Positions 16,849 through 24,668 of a DNA stretch of 64,000 nucleotides are shown here, one piece after another. This DNA is from an uncultured Rhodospirillaceae bacterium (lineage in GTDB: Bacteria > Pseudomonadota > Alphaproteobacteria > CAAGCB01 > CAG-977), in the NCBI GenBank assembly GCA_900550445.1, contig URSF01000006.1:1-64000 (forward strand), in the 5' to 3' direction. The position numbers were made by a program, and so were the translations under genes. The notes under the pieces were generated by a model. That model was not told where the DNA came from, ran no database searches, and worked only from the letters and a program-made list of their open reading frames with translations. Position 1 is the first letter of the stretch. Each line of letters starts with the position of its first letter.

Positions 16849-19158
16849 ATGCGTTGTTTTTTATTTTGCTTTGCCTTGATCGGCACGTTATTGATCAACT
16901 GTTCCGCCGGAATTGCGCAGGAAGATGCTGACGTAACCATTGATTCGGATCTGGTTGAAATATTGGATTCTTTTGATAAAAAAGACGGTGAAGACCCGTA
17001 TGCCGTCCCAAAGCTGTCGGATATTCTGGAAGCGAAGGGAACCGTCGTTTTTTTCGATAATACAAATTCTTCCGGGAAAAAACCGACATTGGGCGGCAAT
17101 GTAAAAACAAAACAATCCAACGTTTTGCAGCGCACTTTGGAAAGAGCCCGGCGGCGTCTGTTCGGTTCGTCCGAAAAACAGCAGCAACCGGAAGCGGCGC
17201 CCGTTTTTTCCGATCGCACGCGTGAACCCGACTGGTTTGCCCCGCAGACGACAGACACGATAAAACCGCGTTTTTTATCATTGGATTATGACGGCGAAAA
17301 AACAGTCGCTCTGATCCCGCCGGATACATTTATCGAAGTCCCCTATTTAAAACACATTCCCTATTTTTTCAGCCGGATTGAAATTCTGGGAAACGGATCA
17401 ATCAAGGTCACGGAAACCATTGAACGGGTCGTAGAACCGAAAGAAACCGATTTTCGCGGCATTGAACGGTATTTTCCCAAGTATCATTCGGACCGCACAG
17501 GCAAACAATACAGAACGGACATAACCGTACTGGAAGCTTTTGTAGACAACGCGCCGATACAGGCAAAATTACTGCCTGATACCGACGGCATCAAAATGAC
17601 GCTTCATTCCGATGATCCGTTAAAACCGGGAACGCACTTATATCAGACGACATATCTGCTTTCCAATAAGATCGCGGAATTCAAAAACAATTCCGAAAAT
17701 GCGGAAGTACCCGACTTTAAAGAATTAATCTGGGAAGTCACCGGTTCGCACTGGGATATTCCCGTCATGCGCGCCGGCGCCGTTATGATCTTTCCGCCGG
17801 AATCAATCTTGTTTTCCCAAGCCGCCATTACCAGCGGTCCCAACGGATACGGCCATAACTATAAAATCAGAAAAGACAAAGAAAATAATCTGTCTTTTGT
17901 CATTACCTTCCCGTTGGCGCCTTATGAAGGGCTGACAATTTTGGCCAACTGGGCGGAAAAGAACCCGGCGCCCATGTTCCAAAACGGCAAACTTGACAGA
18001 TTCATTATCGAACACGGCACGGCCGGCGTCGCTTTAATCGCTTTTCTGTTTATCCTGTCCTACTATCTGGCGACATGGCTCAGCCTGCGCAAAAATCAGG
18101 AAAAATCAGACATCAAAGCCGCTCCTTTACAAAAAGGGGACTTGACTCCTGCGGTTTTAAATTACGCTCTGAATAAAAAAATATCGCCGAAATCATTGTT
18201 TATCATTCTGTTAAACATGGCGTCCAAAGGTTTTCTGGCCTTTGACGAACAAAGCGACGGAACGCTGCTTTTAATCAAACAGACGGATAAGGAAACCGGC
18301 CTGACGCCTTTGGAAAAAAAGGTTGCCGGAAAACTATTCATTAAAGAAAGCACTTCTTTTGCCCTGACGAACGCCAACGTTCTGCGTTTGAAAAGGCTGA
18401 TGAGCGATATTGAAAAAAGCCTGCTGAAAGAATACCGCAAAAAATTCACCGTATTTCCGCAGACTTATTTCTGGTTCGGTATTTTAATGGCCGTTATCGC
18501 CGCAGCCGCCATTTCGTCAATGTCTTTGTTCCCTACCGTAACGGCTTTAACGTCCGCGGCATGCGCCGCCTGCCTGATCCCGGCGACGGTAATCGCAACA
18601 AAAACATACACGCAAATGAAAGGTGTTTCATTCAAAGAAAACAAACTGCGTCTGCTTAAAACAATGCTTGTCATGCTTTTGCCGATAATCGTTCTGGCCG
18701 TTCTGTTTGTTTATTACAGTATTCAGACAACGCCGCTGACAGCCTTATTTTTCTTTGCCTTGCTGATCTGTATCGGCATATTCAAAGTGTTATTGCGTTC
18801 TCCGTCCGTTTTGGGCAATTCCATTTTGGAAAATATGGAAGGCTATAAACTTTACCTGTCTTCGCAGGATGACACGCTGCTGAATGTGATGCGCAACGCG
18901 GAACAAAAAATAAAATCTTTGTACAGCAAACATCTGCCGTTCGCCGCGGCAATGGGGCTGGATCAGTTGTGGACGCGCCGCTTTGTCGCTTTTTCCGAAA
19001 CAGAAAATCAGTTGAAACCGGATTGGTACAAGGGTAAACTGCCCTTTGCCGATACGTTTGTCGAGGCTCTGTACACCGAATTTGCCAAAGCTTTTCCTCA
19101 GGAAAACGCCTCGAAAAGAAACGGCCGCAAATCCCGCTTTAAAAAGCAGCCCTCATAA
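16849..19158 (+). CDS. DUF2207 family membrane protein
   Basis: A large exported and membrane-anchored protein of 769 residues from the ATG at 16849, preceded by AAGGAAG; a TTG six bases upstream is less likely. It has a signal peptide at the N-terminus. An outer-side region follows with the DUF2207 beta domain (segment FRGIERYFPKYHSDRTG and an ITVLEAFVDNAPI strand). Next is a membrane helix (GVALIAFLFILSYYLATWL), a cytoplasmic winged-helix-like stretch, two to four more hydrophobic segments and a basic tail. This domain order is that of predicted DUF2207 membrane proteins, whose role is unknown. It ends 25 bases before parE and may be co-transcribed with it. Confidence 0.75.
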   Translation: MRCFLFCFALIGTLLINCSAGIAQEDADVTIDSDLVEILDSFDKKDGEDPYAVPKLSDILEAKGTVVFFDNTNSSGKKPTLGGNVKTKQSNVLQRTLERARRRLFGSSEKQQQPEAAPVFSDRTREPDWFAPQTTDTIKPRFLSLDYDGEKTVALIPPDTFIEVPYLKHIPYFFSRIEILGNGSIKVTETIERVVEPKETDFRGIERYFPKYHSDRTGKQYRTDITVLEAFVDNAPIQAKLLPDTDGIKMTLHSDDPLKPGTHLYQTTYLLSNKIAEFKNNSENAEVPDFKELIWEVTGSHWDIPVMRAGAVMIFPPESILFSQAAITSGPNGYGHNYKIRKDKENNLSFVITFPLAPYEGLTILANWAEKNPAPMFQNGKLDRFIIEHGTAGVALIAFLFILSYYLATWLSLRKNQEKSDIKAAPLQKGDLTPAVLNYALNKKISPKSLFIILLNMASKGFLAFDEQSDGTLLLIKQTDKETGLTPLEKKVAGKLFIKESTSFALTNANVLRLKRLMSDIEKSLLKEYRKKFTVFPQTYFWFGILMAVIAAAAISSMSLFPTVTALTSAACAACLIPATVIATKTYTQMKGVSFKENKLRLLKTMLVMLLPIIVLAVLFVYYSIQTTPLTALFFFALLICIGIFKVLLRSPSVLGNSILENMEGYKLYLSSQDDTLLNVMRNAEQKIKSLYSKHLPFAAAMGLDQLWTRRFVAFSETENQLKPDWYKGKLPFADTFVEALYTEFAKAFPQENASKRNGRKSRFKKQPS

Positions 19159-19183
19159 AAAACAGGAATGAACACGAATACCT

Positions 19184-21178
19184 ATGTCTGACTTATTTAA
19201 CAAACCCGCCGCTGCAACCGCTGACGAATATTCCGCCAAAGACATCGAAATTCTGGAAGGCCTGGAACCTGTCCGCCGCCGTCCCGGAATGTACATCGGC
19301 GGAACGGACGAAACGTCTTTTCACCATCTGGCCGCCGAAATTCTGGATAACGCCATGGACGAAGCCGTTGCAGGTTTCGCCAGCGTCATTGAAATGGAAA
19401 TGAACGCGGACGGATCCCTGCGCATCAAAGACAACGGCCGCGGCATTCCTGTTGACCCGCACCCGAAACACCCGGAAAAATCGGCCTTGGAAGTCATTAT
19501 GACTTCTCTGCATTCCGGCGGGAAATTCAGCGGAAAAGCCTACACGGTTTCAGGCGGTCTGCACGGGGTCGGCATGGCGGTCGTCAATGCTTTGTCGTCT
19601 TCCATGACCGTGGAAGTCGCCCGGGATAAATGCGTTTGGATGCAACAATATTCCCGCGGCGTCCCGACGACTCCTCTGCAAAAAATAGGTACGGTATCCA
19701 ACAGGCGCGGCACAACGGTTATTTTCAAACCGGACACGGAAATTTTCGGCGAACGGCTGCGCTTTAAACCCAGCGTCTTGTTCCGCATGGCCCGATCAAA
19801 AGCTTTCCTGTTCAAAGGAGTGGAAGTCCGCTGGAAATGCGATCCCGTTTTACTGACGGGCGAAGACAAAACGCCGGCCGAAGAAACTTTAAAATATCCG
19901 AACGGATTGGAAGACTTTTTAAAATACCGGCTGAAAGACGAAGTCTGCGTTACGCCGAAACCCTTTTCCGGACGCGCCGAACTGTCAGGCGGCCGCGGAC
20001 ATATCGAATGGGCCATGACATGGCTGGAAGATTCGGACGCCGGCTTTATCAGTTCGTTTTGTAACACGATCAGCACGCCGCAGGGCGGCACGCATGAAAC
20101 AGGATTAAGAACCGCTTTGACCCGCAGCCTGCGCAGCTATGCCGAAATGGTCGGAAACCGCAAAAGCGCCGAGATTACTGCGGAAGACGTTATCGGTTCG
20201 GCGGGAATTATGCTGTCTTTGTTCATGAAAGATCCGCAATTCCAGGGACAGACCAAAGAAAAGCTCGGTTCGCCGGAAGCTTCCCGTCTGGTGGATTCCG
20301 CGATTAAAGACCAATTTGACCACTGGCTGTCCGGCGACATTAAAACGGCTACGGCTTTATTGACACATGTTCTGGAACGTTCGGCCGAACGCCAGCGTAA
20401 AAAGAAACAAACGGAAACGGCGCGCGCTTCGGCGACGAAACGTTTACGTCTGCCGGGAAAACTGGCGGATTGTTCCCGGACGTCGTCTCACGGCACCGAA
20501 ATTTTCATCGTCGAAGGAGATTCGGCCGGCGGATCCGCCAAACAGGCCAGGAACCGGGAAACGCAGGCCATTCTGCCTTTGCGCGGAAAAATTCTGAACG
20601 TCGCCAGCGCTTCGACGGACAAGATTCTGGCAAACGAAGAAATCAATAATATTACAGAAGCTCTGGGCTGCGGACGACGGGACCATTATGATGAAAACGC
20701 TTTGCGTTATGAAAAAATCATCATTATGACAGATGCTGACGTTGACGGAGCACATATTGCTTCGCTGTTGATGACATTCTTTTACCGTGAAATGCCGAAG
20801 CTGATTCAAAAAGGTCACTTGTACCTGGCCGTACCGCCTTTGTATCGCCTGGCTTACGGCAGCAAAGTCTTTTATGCGATTGACGACGCGGACAAAGACA
20901 GAATTGTGAAAAAAGAATTTAAGAACGCGCAAAAGATCGAAATCAGCCGCTTTAAAGGGCTGGGTGAAATGCCGCCGTCACAGTTAAAAGAAACGACAAT
21001 GGCGCCGGAAAAACGGCTGTTGCTGCGGGTATTGATTCCCGATCCGCGCCGCGAAGAAGACCAGCATGAATCCCAGCTGACCGCCGATCTGGTTGAACAG
21101 CTGATGGGATCAAAGCCGGAACTGCGTTTCCAGTATATTCAGGAACACGCCAAATTTGTTGACGATCTGGATATTTAA
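19184..21178 (+). CDS. parE: DNA topoisomerase IV subunit B
   Basis: The ATPase subunit of topoisomerase IV, which with ParC decatenates daughter chromosomes. It is 664 residues. The GHKL ATPase motifs are EILDNAMDEA, KDNGRGIPVD and SGGLHGVGMAVVNALS. The TOPRIM motifs are EGDSAGGSAKQ and DADVDGAHI, and the C-terminus is typical of ParE. The length and the lack of the long GyrB insertion favour ParE over GyrB. parC is not in the window. The stop overlaps the start of the GNAT gene by one base (TAATG), so the two are translationally linked. Confidence 0.94.
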   Translation: MSDLFNKPAAATADEYSAKDIEILEGLEPVRRRPGMYIGGTDETSFHHLAAEILDNAMDEAVAGFASVIEMEMNADGSLRIKDNGRGIPVDPHPKHPEKSALEVIMTSLHSGGKFSGKAYTVSGGLHGVGMAVVNALSSSMTVEVARDKCVWMQQYSRGVPTTPLQKIGTVSNRRGTTVIFKPDTEIFGERLRFKPSVLFRMARSKAFLFKGVEVRWKCDPVLLTGEDKTPAEETLKYPNGLEDFLKYRLKDEVCVTPKPFSGRAELSGGRGHIEWAMTWLEDSDAGFISSFCNTISTPQGGTHETGLRTALTRSLRSYAEMVGNRKSAEITAEDVIGSAGIMLSLFMKDPQFQGQTKEKLGSPEASRLVDSAIKDQFDHWLSGDIKTATALLTHVLERSAERQRKKKQTETARASATKRLRLPGKLADCSRTSSHGTEIFIVEGDSAGGSAKQARNRETQAILPLRGKILNVASASTDKILANEEINNITEALGCGRRDHYDENALRYEKIIIMTDADVDGAHIASLLMTFFYREMPKLIQKGHLYLAVPPLYRLAYGSKVFYAIDDADKDRIVKKEFKNAQKIEISRFKGLGEMPPSQLKETTMAPEKRLLLRVLIPDPRREEDQHESQLTADLVEQLMGSKPELRFQYIQEHAKFVDDLDI

Positions 21179-21603
21179 TGATCCGCCCTTCCCGTGCATC
21201 AGAAATCGACGATATTATGACGCTGTGGCTGAATGCGAACCGGCAGGCGCACGATTTTGTCCCGGAAGAATACTGGCTTTCCCATTATGACGAAGTAAAG
21301 ACAGAAATTGCCAAAGGCGTTTTTGTGTATGAACAAAACGAACGGATAGCCGGCTTTATCGGTTTGATTGAAAAGTATATTGCCGGCCTGTTTGTCCGGA
21401 CAGACAAACGCCGCGCCGGGATAGGAAAGGCGTTAATTGAATTTTGTAAAGAACAAAGCCCGATATTGGAACTGCACGTTTTTGAAAAAAATACGGGAGC
21501 GGTTTCTTTTTATGAAAAAAACGGGTTTAAGAAAATTCATATTTGCCCGGCAGAAGAAATACCCGAAAATGAAATTTTTATGCGCTGGGAAAAATTAAGT
21601 TGA
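21178..21603 (+). CDS. GNAT family N-acetyltransferase
   Basis: A 141-residue acetyltransferase of the GNAT superfamily, similar in size to YiaC/YjaB. It has an N-terminal beta strand (MIRPSRASEIDDIMTLW), an acetyl-CoA pyrophosphate loop in RTDKRRAGIGKALIEF, and the final VSFYEKNGFKK motif. The acceptor could be a protein N-terminus, a lysine or a small amine. Its ATG overlaps the parE stop by one base, so it depends on parE expression. It ends just before the tRNA-Leu promoter. Confidence 0.88.
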   Translation: MIRPSRASEIDDIMTLWLNANRQAHDFVPEEYWLSHYDEVKTEIAKGVFVYEQNERIAGFIGLIEKYIAGLFVRTDKRRAGIGKALIEFCKEQSPILELHVFEKNTGAVSFYEKNGFKKIHICPAEEIPENEIFMRWEKLS

Positions 21604-21611
21604 TTTAATGA

Positions 21612-21639
21612 TTGACAGCGGCAAAAAATCGGCTATATT
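21612..21639 (+). promoter_or_regulatory. tRNA-Leu promoter
   Basis: TTGACA at 21612-21617, a 16-base spacer and TATATT at 21634-21639 lie 17 bases before the mature tRNA 5' end. The spacer is slightly short but the match is otherwise strong. Confidence 0.75.
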
Positions 21640-21655
21640 TTTCTTTGTTTTGAGT

Positions 21656-21742
21656 GCCCCTGTGGCGGAACTGGTAGACGCGGCAGACTCAAAATCTGTT
21701 GTCCTTGCGGACGTGCTGGTTCGATTCCGGCCAGGGGCACCA
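21656..21742 (+). tRNA. tRNA-Leu (anticodon CAA)
   Basis: An 87-base tRNA with encoded CCA. The acceptor stem pairs GCCCCTG with CAGGGGC. The D-arm contains TGGTAGACGC. The anticodon loop CTCAAAA carries CAA, reading UUG codons. A long variable arm (GTCCTTGCGGAC) is present, as expected for a class II leucine tRNA, and the T-arm loop is TTCGATT. It is the only tRNA seen in the window. Its 3' side borders a decayed, gene-free stretch. Confidence 0.97.
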
Positions 21743-21747
21743 TAAAT

Positions 21748-21779
21748 TAAGGCCTTGAGTAATCGGGGCTTTTTTTATT
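21748..21779 (+). terminator. Weak terminator after tRNA-Leu
   Basis: AAGGCCTTGA and the CGGGGCTT that follows can form an imperfect stem around a short loop, followed by seven T residues. The position directly after the tRNA supports a terminator; the stem is poor. Confidence 0.5.
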
Positions 21780-21999
21780 GCCTGAACAAATATAGCGCGC
21801 AGGTTAGTTTTAACCGAAACTATAACTGTAGCGCGACAATTATATTTAGACTTTTTGACAATCATTTTCAGACCGGCAGAAACGGACTTTTAAAGAGTTC
21901 TTAAAGTTCTTTTTTACATTTGTTTTTAGACTCGTTTCGCATGGTAACCGGTCTAAAACAGAGTGTAAAATTTCATATTTGATTATGTACTTTTTATTG

Positions 22000-22030
22000 T
22001 AATAAAAAAGGCGGGGTTCTCCGCCTCTTC
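22000..22030 (-). terminator. Strong hairpin terminator of a lost - strand gene
   Basis: On the - strand AGGCGG-AGAACC-CCGCCT is followed by TTTTTTATT, a textbook intrinsic terminator (arms at 22009-22014 and 22021-22026). It stands immediately after the stop of the orphan reading frame at 22033. On the + strand it is followed by the weaker CTTCTTTTAG. Confidence 0.8.
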
Positions 22031-22032
22031 TT

Positions 22033-22140
22033 TTAGTTCGTTATAATCATCTCTGCTCGTTGGCAACAGTCGGTTTCGCTGATGCTGTAAGTTACATTGA
22101 TCTCTTCAATGCTAAAATCTTTTAACAATTTGCGGGCTTA
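22033..22140 (-). pseudogene. Orphan 3' end of a degraded gene
   Basis: On the - strand a 34-codon open stretch ends at TAA (22033-22035), directly before the strong terminator. Its translation ends in SETDCCQRAEMIITN and contains DFSIEEINVTYSI, which looks like real protein rather than random sequence. An in-frame stop lies just upstream, and no continuing frame of similar quality follows, so only the 3' end seems to survive. The two adjacent Cys residues are notable. I do not recognise the family. The terminator context is the best support that this was a gene. Confidence 0.4.
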
Positions 22141-22159
22141 CGGTGTGTCATTTAAAGAT

Positions 22160-22440
22160 AAATAGAAGCTTTTATTCGAAAAAAGAAAGTGGCTCGCCGA
22201 ACAATCGGAAGAAGTAAAAAATACCAGCAGGGGCCGGAGCAAAAAAAAATATTTATCCGGATCAGCTTTGTTTTATCCGGGACGGCAGTACAAAGTTATT
22301 TCTACCGGTTTTGAACAGTCCTAAAACCATTATAAATACTTTCTTGCAGAAGCCTTTTCTTTAATGATCTTTTTTCAACCAAAATGCCCGATTGGCAAAA
22401 AGCGGCAGAAAAAATGGAGATTAATCCGCTGAGTTATTGA
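22160..22440 (+). pseudogene. Degraded YgjP-like (DUF45/M48-like) metallopeptidase
   Basis: Three fragments of one broken gene can be read. From 22166 one frame gives LLFEKRKWLAEQSEEVKNT and then SALFYPGRQYKVI, matching the N-terminal part of YgjP-type peptidases (a fixed-K-WL helix followed by a strand of the G-x-Y-x-V/I type). An in-frame TAA at 22322 interrupts it. The same frame goes on for about 20 codons. A second frame ends MPDWQKAAEKMEINPLSY at 22440, matching the family's C-terminal Pro-Asp-Trp region. The central segment carrying the HELxH zinc site and the start are missing. YgjP relatives are zinc peptidases of unclear role. The gene is dead here. Confidence 0.5.
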
Positions 22441-22491
22441 CACAAATCACTTTTTAAAAATAACATAATCAACAGTTAAAAGGAGATGATT

Positions 22492-22938
22492 ATGATTACC
22501 GAAAACCGCTGGCTGCATATTTTGGGCGTTGCGCGCCAAGCAAAGCGGCTGGCGGAAAAAATGCGGCCAAATGACGTTCTGTTTGCCGAAGACATGTTTT
22601 TGCTGGGTATGCTGCACGATTTCGGTTATGAATTTACCGAAAACGGAAAAGGTCATGCCGCTGCAGGCGCGGAAATACTTAAACGGCAGGGATATAAAAA
22701 CTGGAAGATCATTGCGGAACACGGCAATCCCGAAATCAAAGAAATGTCTGACGCTCTGTTTATTTTGAACTGTGCCGACATGACCGTCAGCGCCGAAGGA
22801 AAAAACTGCACGATGGAAGAACGTATTGCCGGTATAGCCGAACGATACGGAAACAATTCCCCGGCATTTACAAAAGCGCTCACGGCAGCCGGACGGCTGC
22901 GCGCCGATTGCCGCTATCCCCTTATCAACACCGGCTGA
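22492..22938 (+). CDS. HD-domain phosphohydrolase-like protein
   Basis: A 148-residue protein of the HD superfamily (metal-dependent phosphohydrolases acting on nucleotides or phosphodiesters). The first metal His is in NRWLHILGV, and the defining His-Asp is in LGMLHDFGYEF. A later helix with GHAAAGAEIL and the ILNCADMTV Asp complete the usual H...HD...D set. AGGAG at 22481-22485 fits the ATG at 22492; the ATG at 22486 abuts it and is too close. The kinase-like gene follows after three bases, so the two form an operon. The small size and lack of other domains leave the substrate open. Confidence 0.8.
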   Translation: MITENRWLHILGVARQAKRLAEKMRPNDVLFAEDMFLLGMLHDFGYEFTENGKGHAAAGAEILKRQGYKNWKIIAEHGNPEIKEMSDALFILNCADMTVSAEGKNCTMEERIAGIAERYGNNSPAFTKALTAAGRLRADCRYPLINTG

Positions 22939-22941
22939 CAA

Positions 22942-23898
22942 ATGTATTTTAATCAAGATACGATCCGCGACACAAAACTGATCAGAAGCGTTCTGCAGGA
23001 ATCCGGCCTTTCTTTTTTAACAGAGGAAATAATCCGTTTGCCCGGCGGGTCGAAATCATTTGCTTTGCAGATTGATAATTATGTCGTCCGTTTTCCAAAA
23101 TCAAAATCCGTTTATCAGTCTTTGCGCCGGGAGGCTTTGATTTCAAAAATCCTGCAGAAAAATCTGTCGACAAAACAGCGCTGCAAAACACCAGAGATCC
23201 ACTGTTATGACAACGTTTCCCACCCGTTTTCCCTTCATAAAACAATCAAAGGCAAAATATGCGATTATATCAGGGGAGAAACCGAATATAACACCCGTTA
23301 TGAAAATCTTTCCGCAGAACAAAAAAATCTGCTTGCTGACGATATCGCCGATTTTCTGACAGAACTGCACGCTATCAAAAGTATCGTCAAAAACCCGTTG
23401 TCCGAAGACTGGAATTTTTTCCAAAAAGAAGACTTTAACCAAAGCGCCTGCCGGAACGCCTTATTGAAATACAGCGGCGGACAAATTGATCTGAAAAACT
23501 TCCGGTCCGATTTTTCTTCTTCCGATATTGTATTTGCCCATAACGACATGAGCGGCAGCAACCTGATCATCAATAAAAAATCCCCTCATGTCCTGCGGGG
23601 AATTATAGATTTCGGAAATGCCGGCTTTATGCCCCGGCTGAACGAATTTTTTCCTTACTATAAAATTCATCGTCATCTGGCCCGAGGCGTGATAGAGCAT
23701 TACAACCATAAAAACGGCGGTATAATCAACCAAACAGCCGTCGATTATATGGCTCTGGGCTGTTTGGGGTATTTTCTGAACAAATCGGAAAAGCAAAGCA
23801 AGCCGCCTTCAGGCATACTTTTAAAAATGCTGGAAAATTTTATTGACGATTTTTATCGGTCAAAATCTGCCGCAACCAGTCTGCCGTATATGAAATAA
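22942..23898 (+). CDS. APH-fold kinase (phosphotransferase family)
   Basis: A 318-residue protein with the aminoglycoside phosphotransferase/choline-kinase fold. The N-lobe glycine loop lies around RLPGGSKSFALQI, with YVVRFPK as the nucleotide-binding Lys strand and an RREALISKIL helix. The catalytic loop is FAHNDMSGSNLII. The metal-binding motif is IIDFGNAG, where relatives have DFE/DFG. Members phosphorylate small molecules such as choline, sugars or antibiotics; no specific substrate is suggested. It follows the HD gene after three bases. Its last 59 bases overlap the 3' end of the convergent hydrolase gene. A resistance function should not be inferred from the fold. Confidence 0.78.
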   Translation: MYFNQDTIRDTKLIRSVLQESGLSFLTEEIIRLPGGSKSFALQIDNYVVRFPKSKSVYQSLRREALISKILQKNLSTKQRCKTPEIHCYDNVSHPFSLHKTIKGKICDYIRGETEYNTRYENLSAEQKNLLADDIADFLTELHAIKSIVKNPLSEDWNFFQKEDFNQSACRNALLKYSGGQIDLKNFRSDFSSSDIVFAHNDMSGSNLIINKKSPHVLRGIIDFGNAGFMPRLNEFFPYYKIHRHLARGVIEHYNHKNGGIINQTAVDYMALGCLGYFLNKSEKQSKPPSGILLKMLENFIDDFYRSKSAATSLPYMK

Positions 23899-24655
23899 CG
23901 TCAGACGAACAATCACAGTTGTTATCAAATACGTTAAAAATATGATCGGCGCCTGTTATTATTTTAACGCGACTGTCTTTGTTTTCCCCTGCTTTGGCGA
24001 TTTCAAAAGCATGCGCGCAAGGCACCAACATATCTTTTTCCCCGGCCAAAGCCAGAACGGGTTTTTTATAACGGGCAAGAGCGTTTAAAGGAAAAGAGCG
24101 TTCAATTTCGTCAAACCATTTTTTGGAAAGGATCAGATCTTCCCGCCAGGGCAGAGAAATAACGGCATACCCGTTTTCACAAGCTGCGCCGTAATAGTTT
24201 GAAAACCATTCTTTGAACACGCCGATTCCGTTGTGACAGGCTCCTGACCAGCTGACGGCGGCAGACACGGCGGGACGGTCATTTCCCAAAAATTCCGCCA
24301 TGACCCTGGCTCCCTGGCTGAATCCCAAAACAGCTATCCGATTCTGATCAACATTGTCATGCGAAATGACAAAATCATATACCGTTTCCAGATCTCTGAG
24401 CTCTGAATAAAAAGTCAGCATTTCAGGATCGGCACGGCTGTCGCCGCAACCCGCAAAATCAAAACGACAAGAAGCGATCCGGCAGCCGGCCAGCCGCTTT
24501 GCCAGCCTGGAAAACATATTTCCGGCTTCGTTTTTACAGGACCCCGTTCCGTGGCACAAAATTACCGCCGGGTAACGTCCGTTTTTTGCCGGCAAAGACA
24601 ACACTGCCGGAATATCGTATCCGTCCCCCTTTAAAGCAACACTGATTTCAGGCAT
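23840..24655 (-). CDS. Alpha/beta hydrolase, esterase-like
   Basis: A 271-residue cytoplasmic hydrolase with the alpha/beta fold. It shows the oxyanion segment VILCHGTGS, the nucleophile elbow GFSQG, the acid in AGEKDMLVPC and the His in TGADHIFN, a full Ser-Asp-His triad. The arrangement resembles cinnamoyl/feruloyl esterase-like and peptidase S9-like small hydrolases; the substrate is unknown. It begins 13 bases after the sensor kinase gene, on the same strand, so the kinase and hydrolase are probably one operon. Its 3' end overlaps the convergent APH-fold kinase gene by 59 bases. Confidence 0.85.
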   Translation of the reverse strand: MPEISVALKGDGYDIPAVLSLPAKNGRYPAVILCHGTGSCKNEAGNMFSRLAKRLAGCRIASCRFDFAGCGDSRADPEMLTFYSELRDLETVYDFVISHDNVDQNRIAVLGFSQGARVMAEFLGNDRPAVSAAVSWSGACHNGIGVFKEWFSNYYGAACENGYAVISLPWREDLILSKKWFDEIERSFPLNALARYKKPVLALAGEKDMLVPCAHAFEIAKAGENKDSRVKIITGADHIFNVFDNNCDCSSDVISYTADWLRQILTDKNRQ

Positions 24656-24668
24656 GGTTTATCTTTTT

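Larger units (their letters stand above)
21743..22480. other. Gene-free, decayed stretch downstream of tRNA-Leu
   Basis: About 740 bases without an intact gene, unusual in this densely packed window, and more AT-rich than its surroundings. It holds a weak tRNA terminator, an inverted repeat (TGTTTTTAGAC 21921-21931 with GTCTAAAACA 21951-21960), a convincing - strand terminator, an orphan - strand gene end, and the remains of a YgjP-like gene on the + strand. I saw no integrase, no transposase and no second copy of the tRNA 3' end. It may be the scar of lost genes. Confidence 0.6.

Noticed and set aside
22942..23898. Reading the APH-fold gene as an aminoglycoside-resistance gene
   Set aside because: The fold covers many small-molecule kinases, and no specific resistance-enzyme signature is visible.
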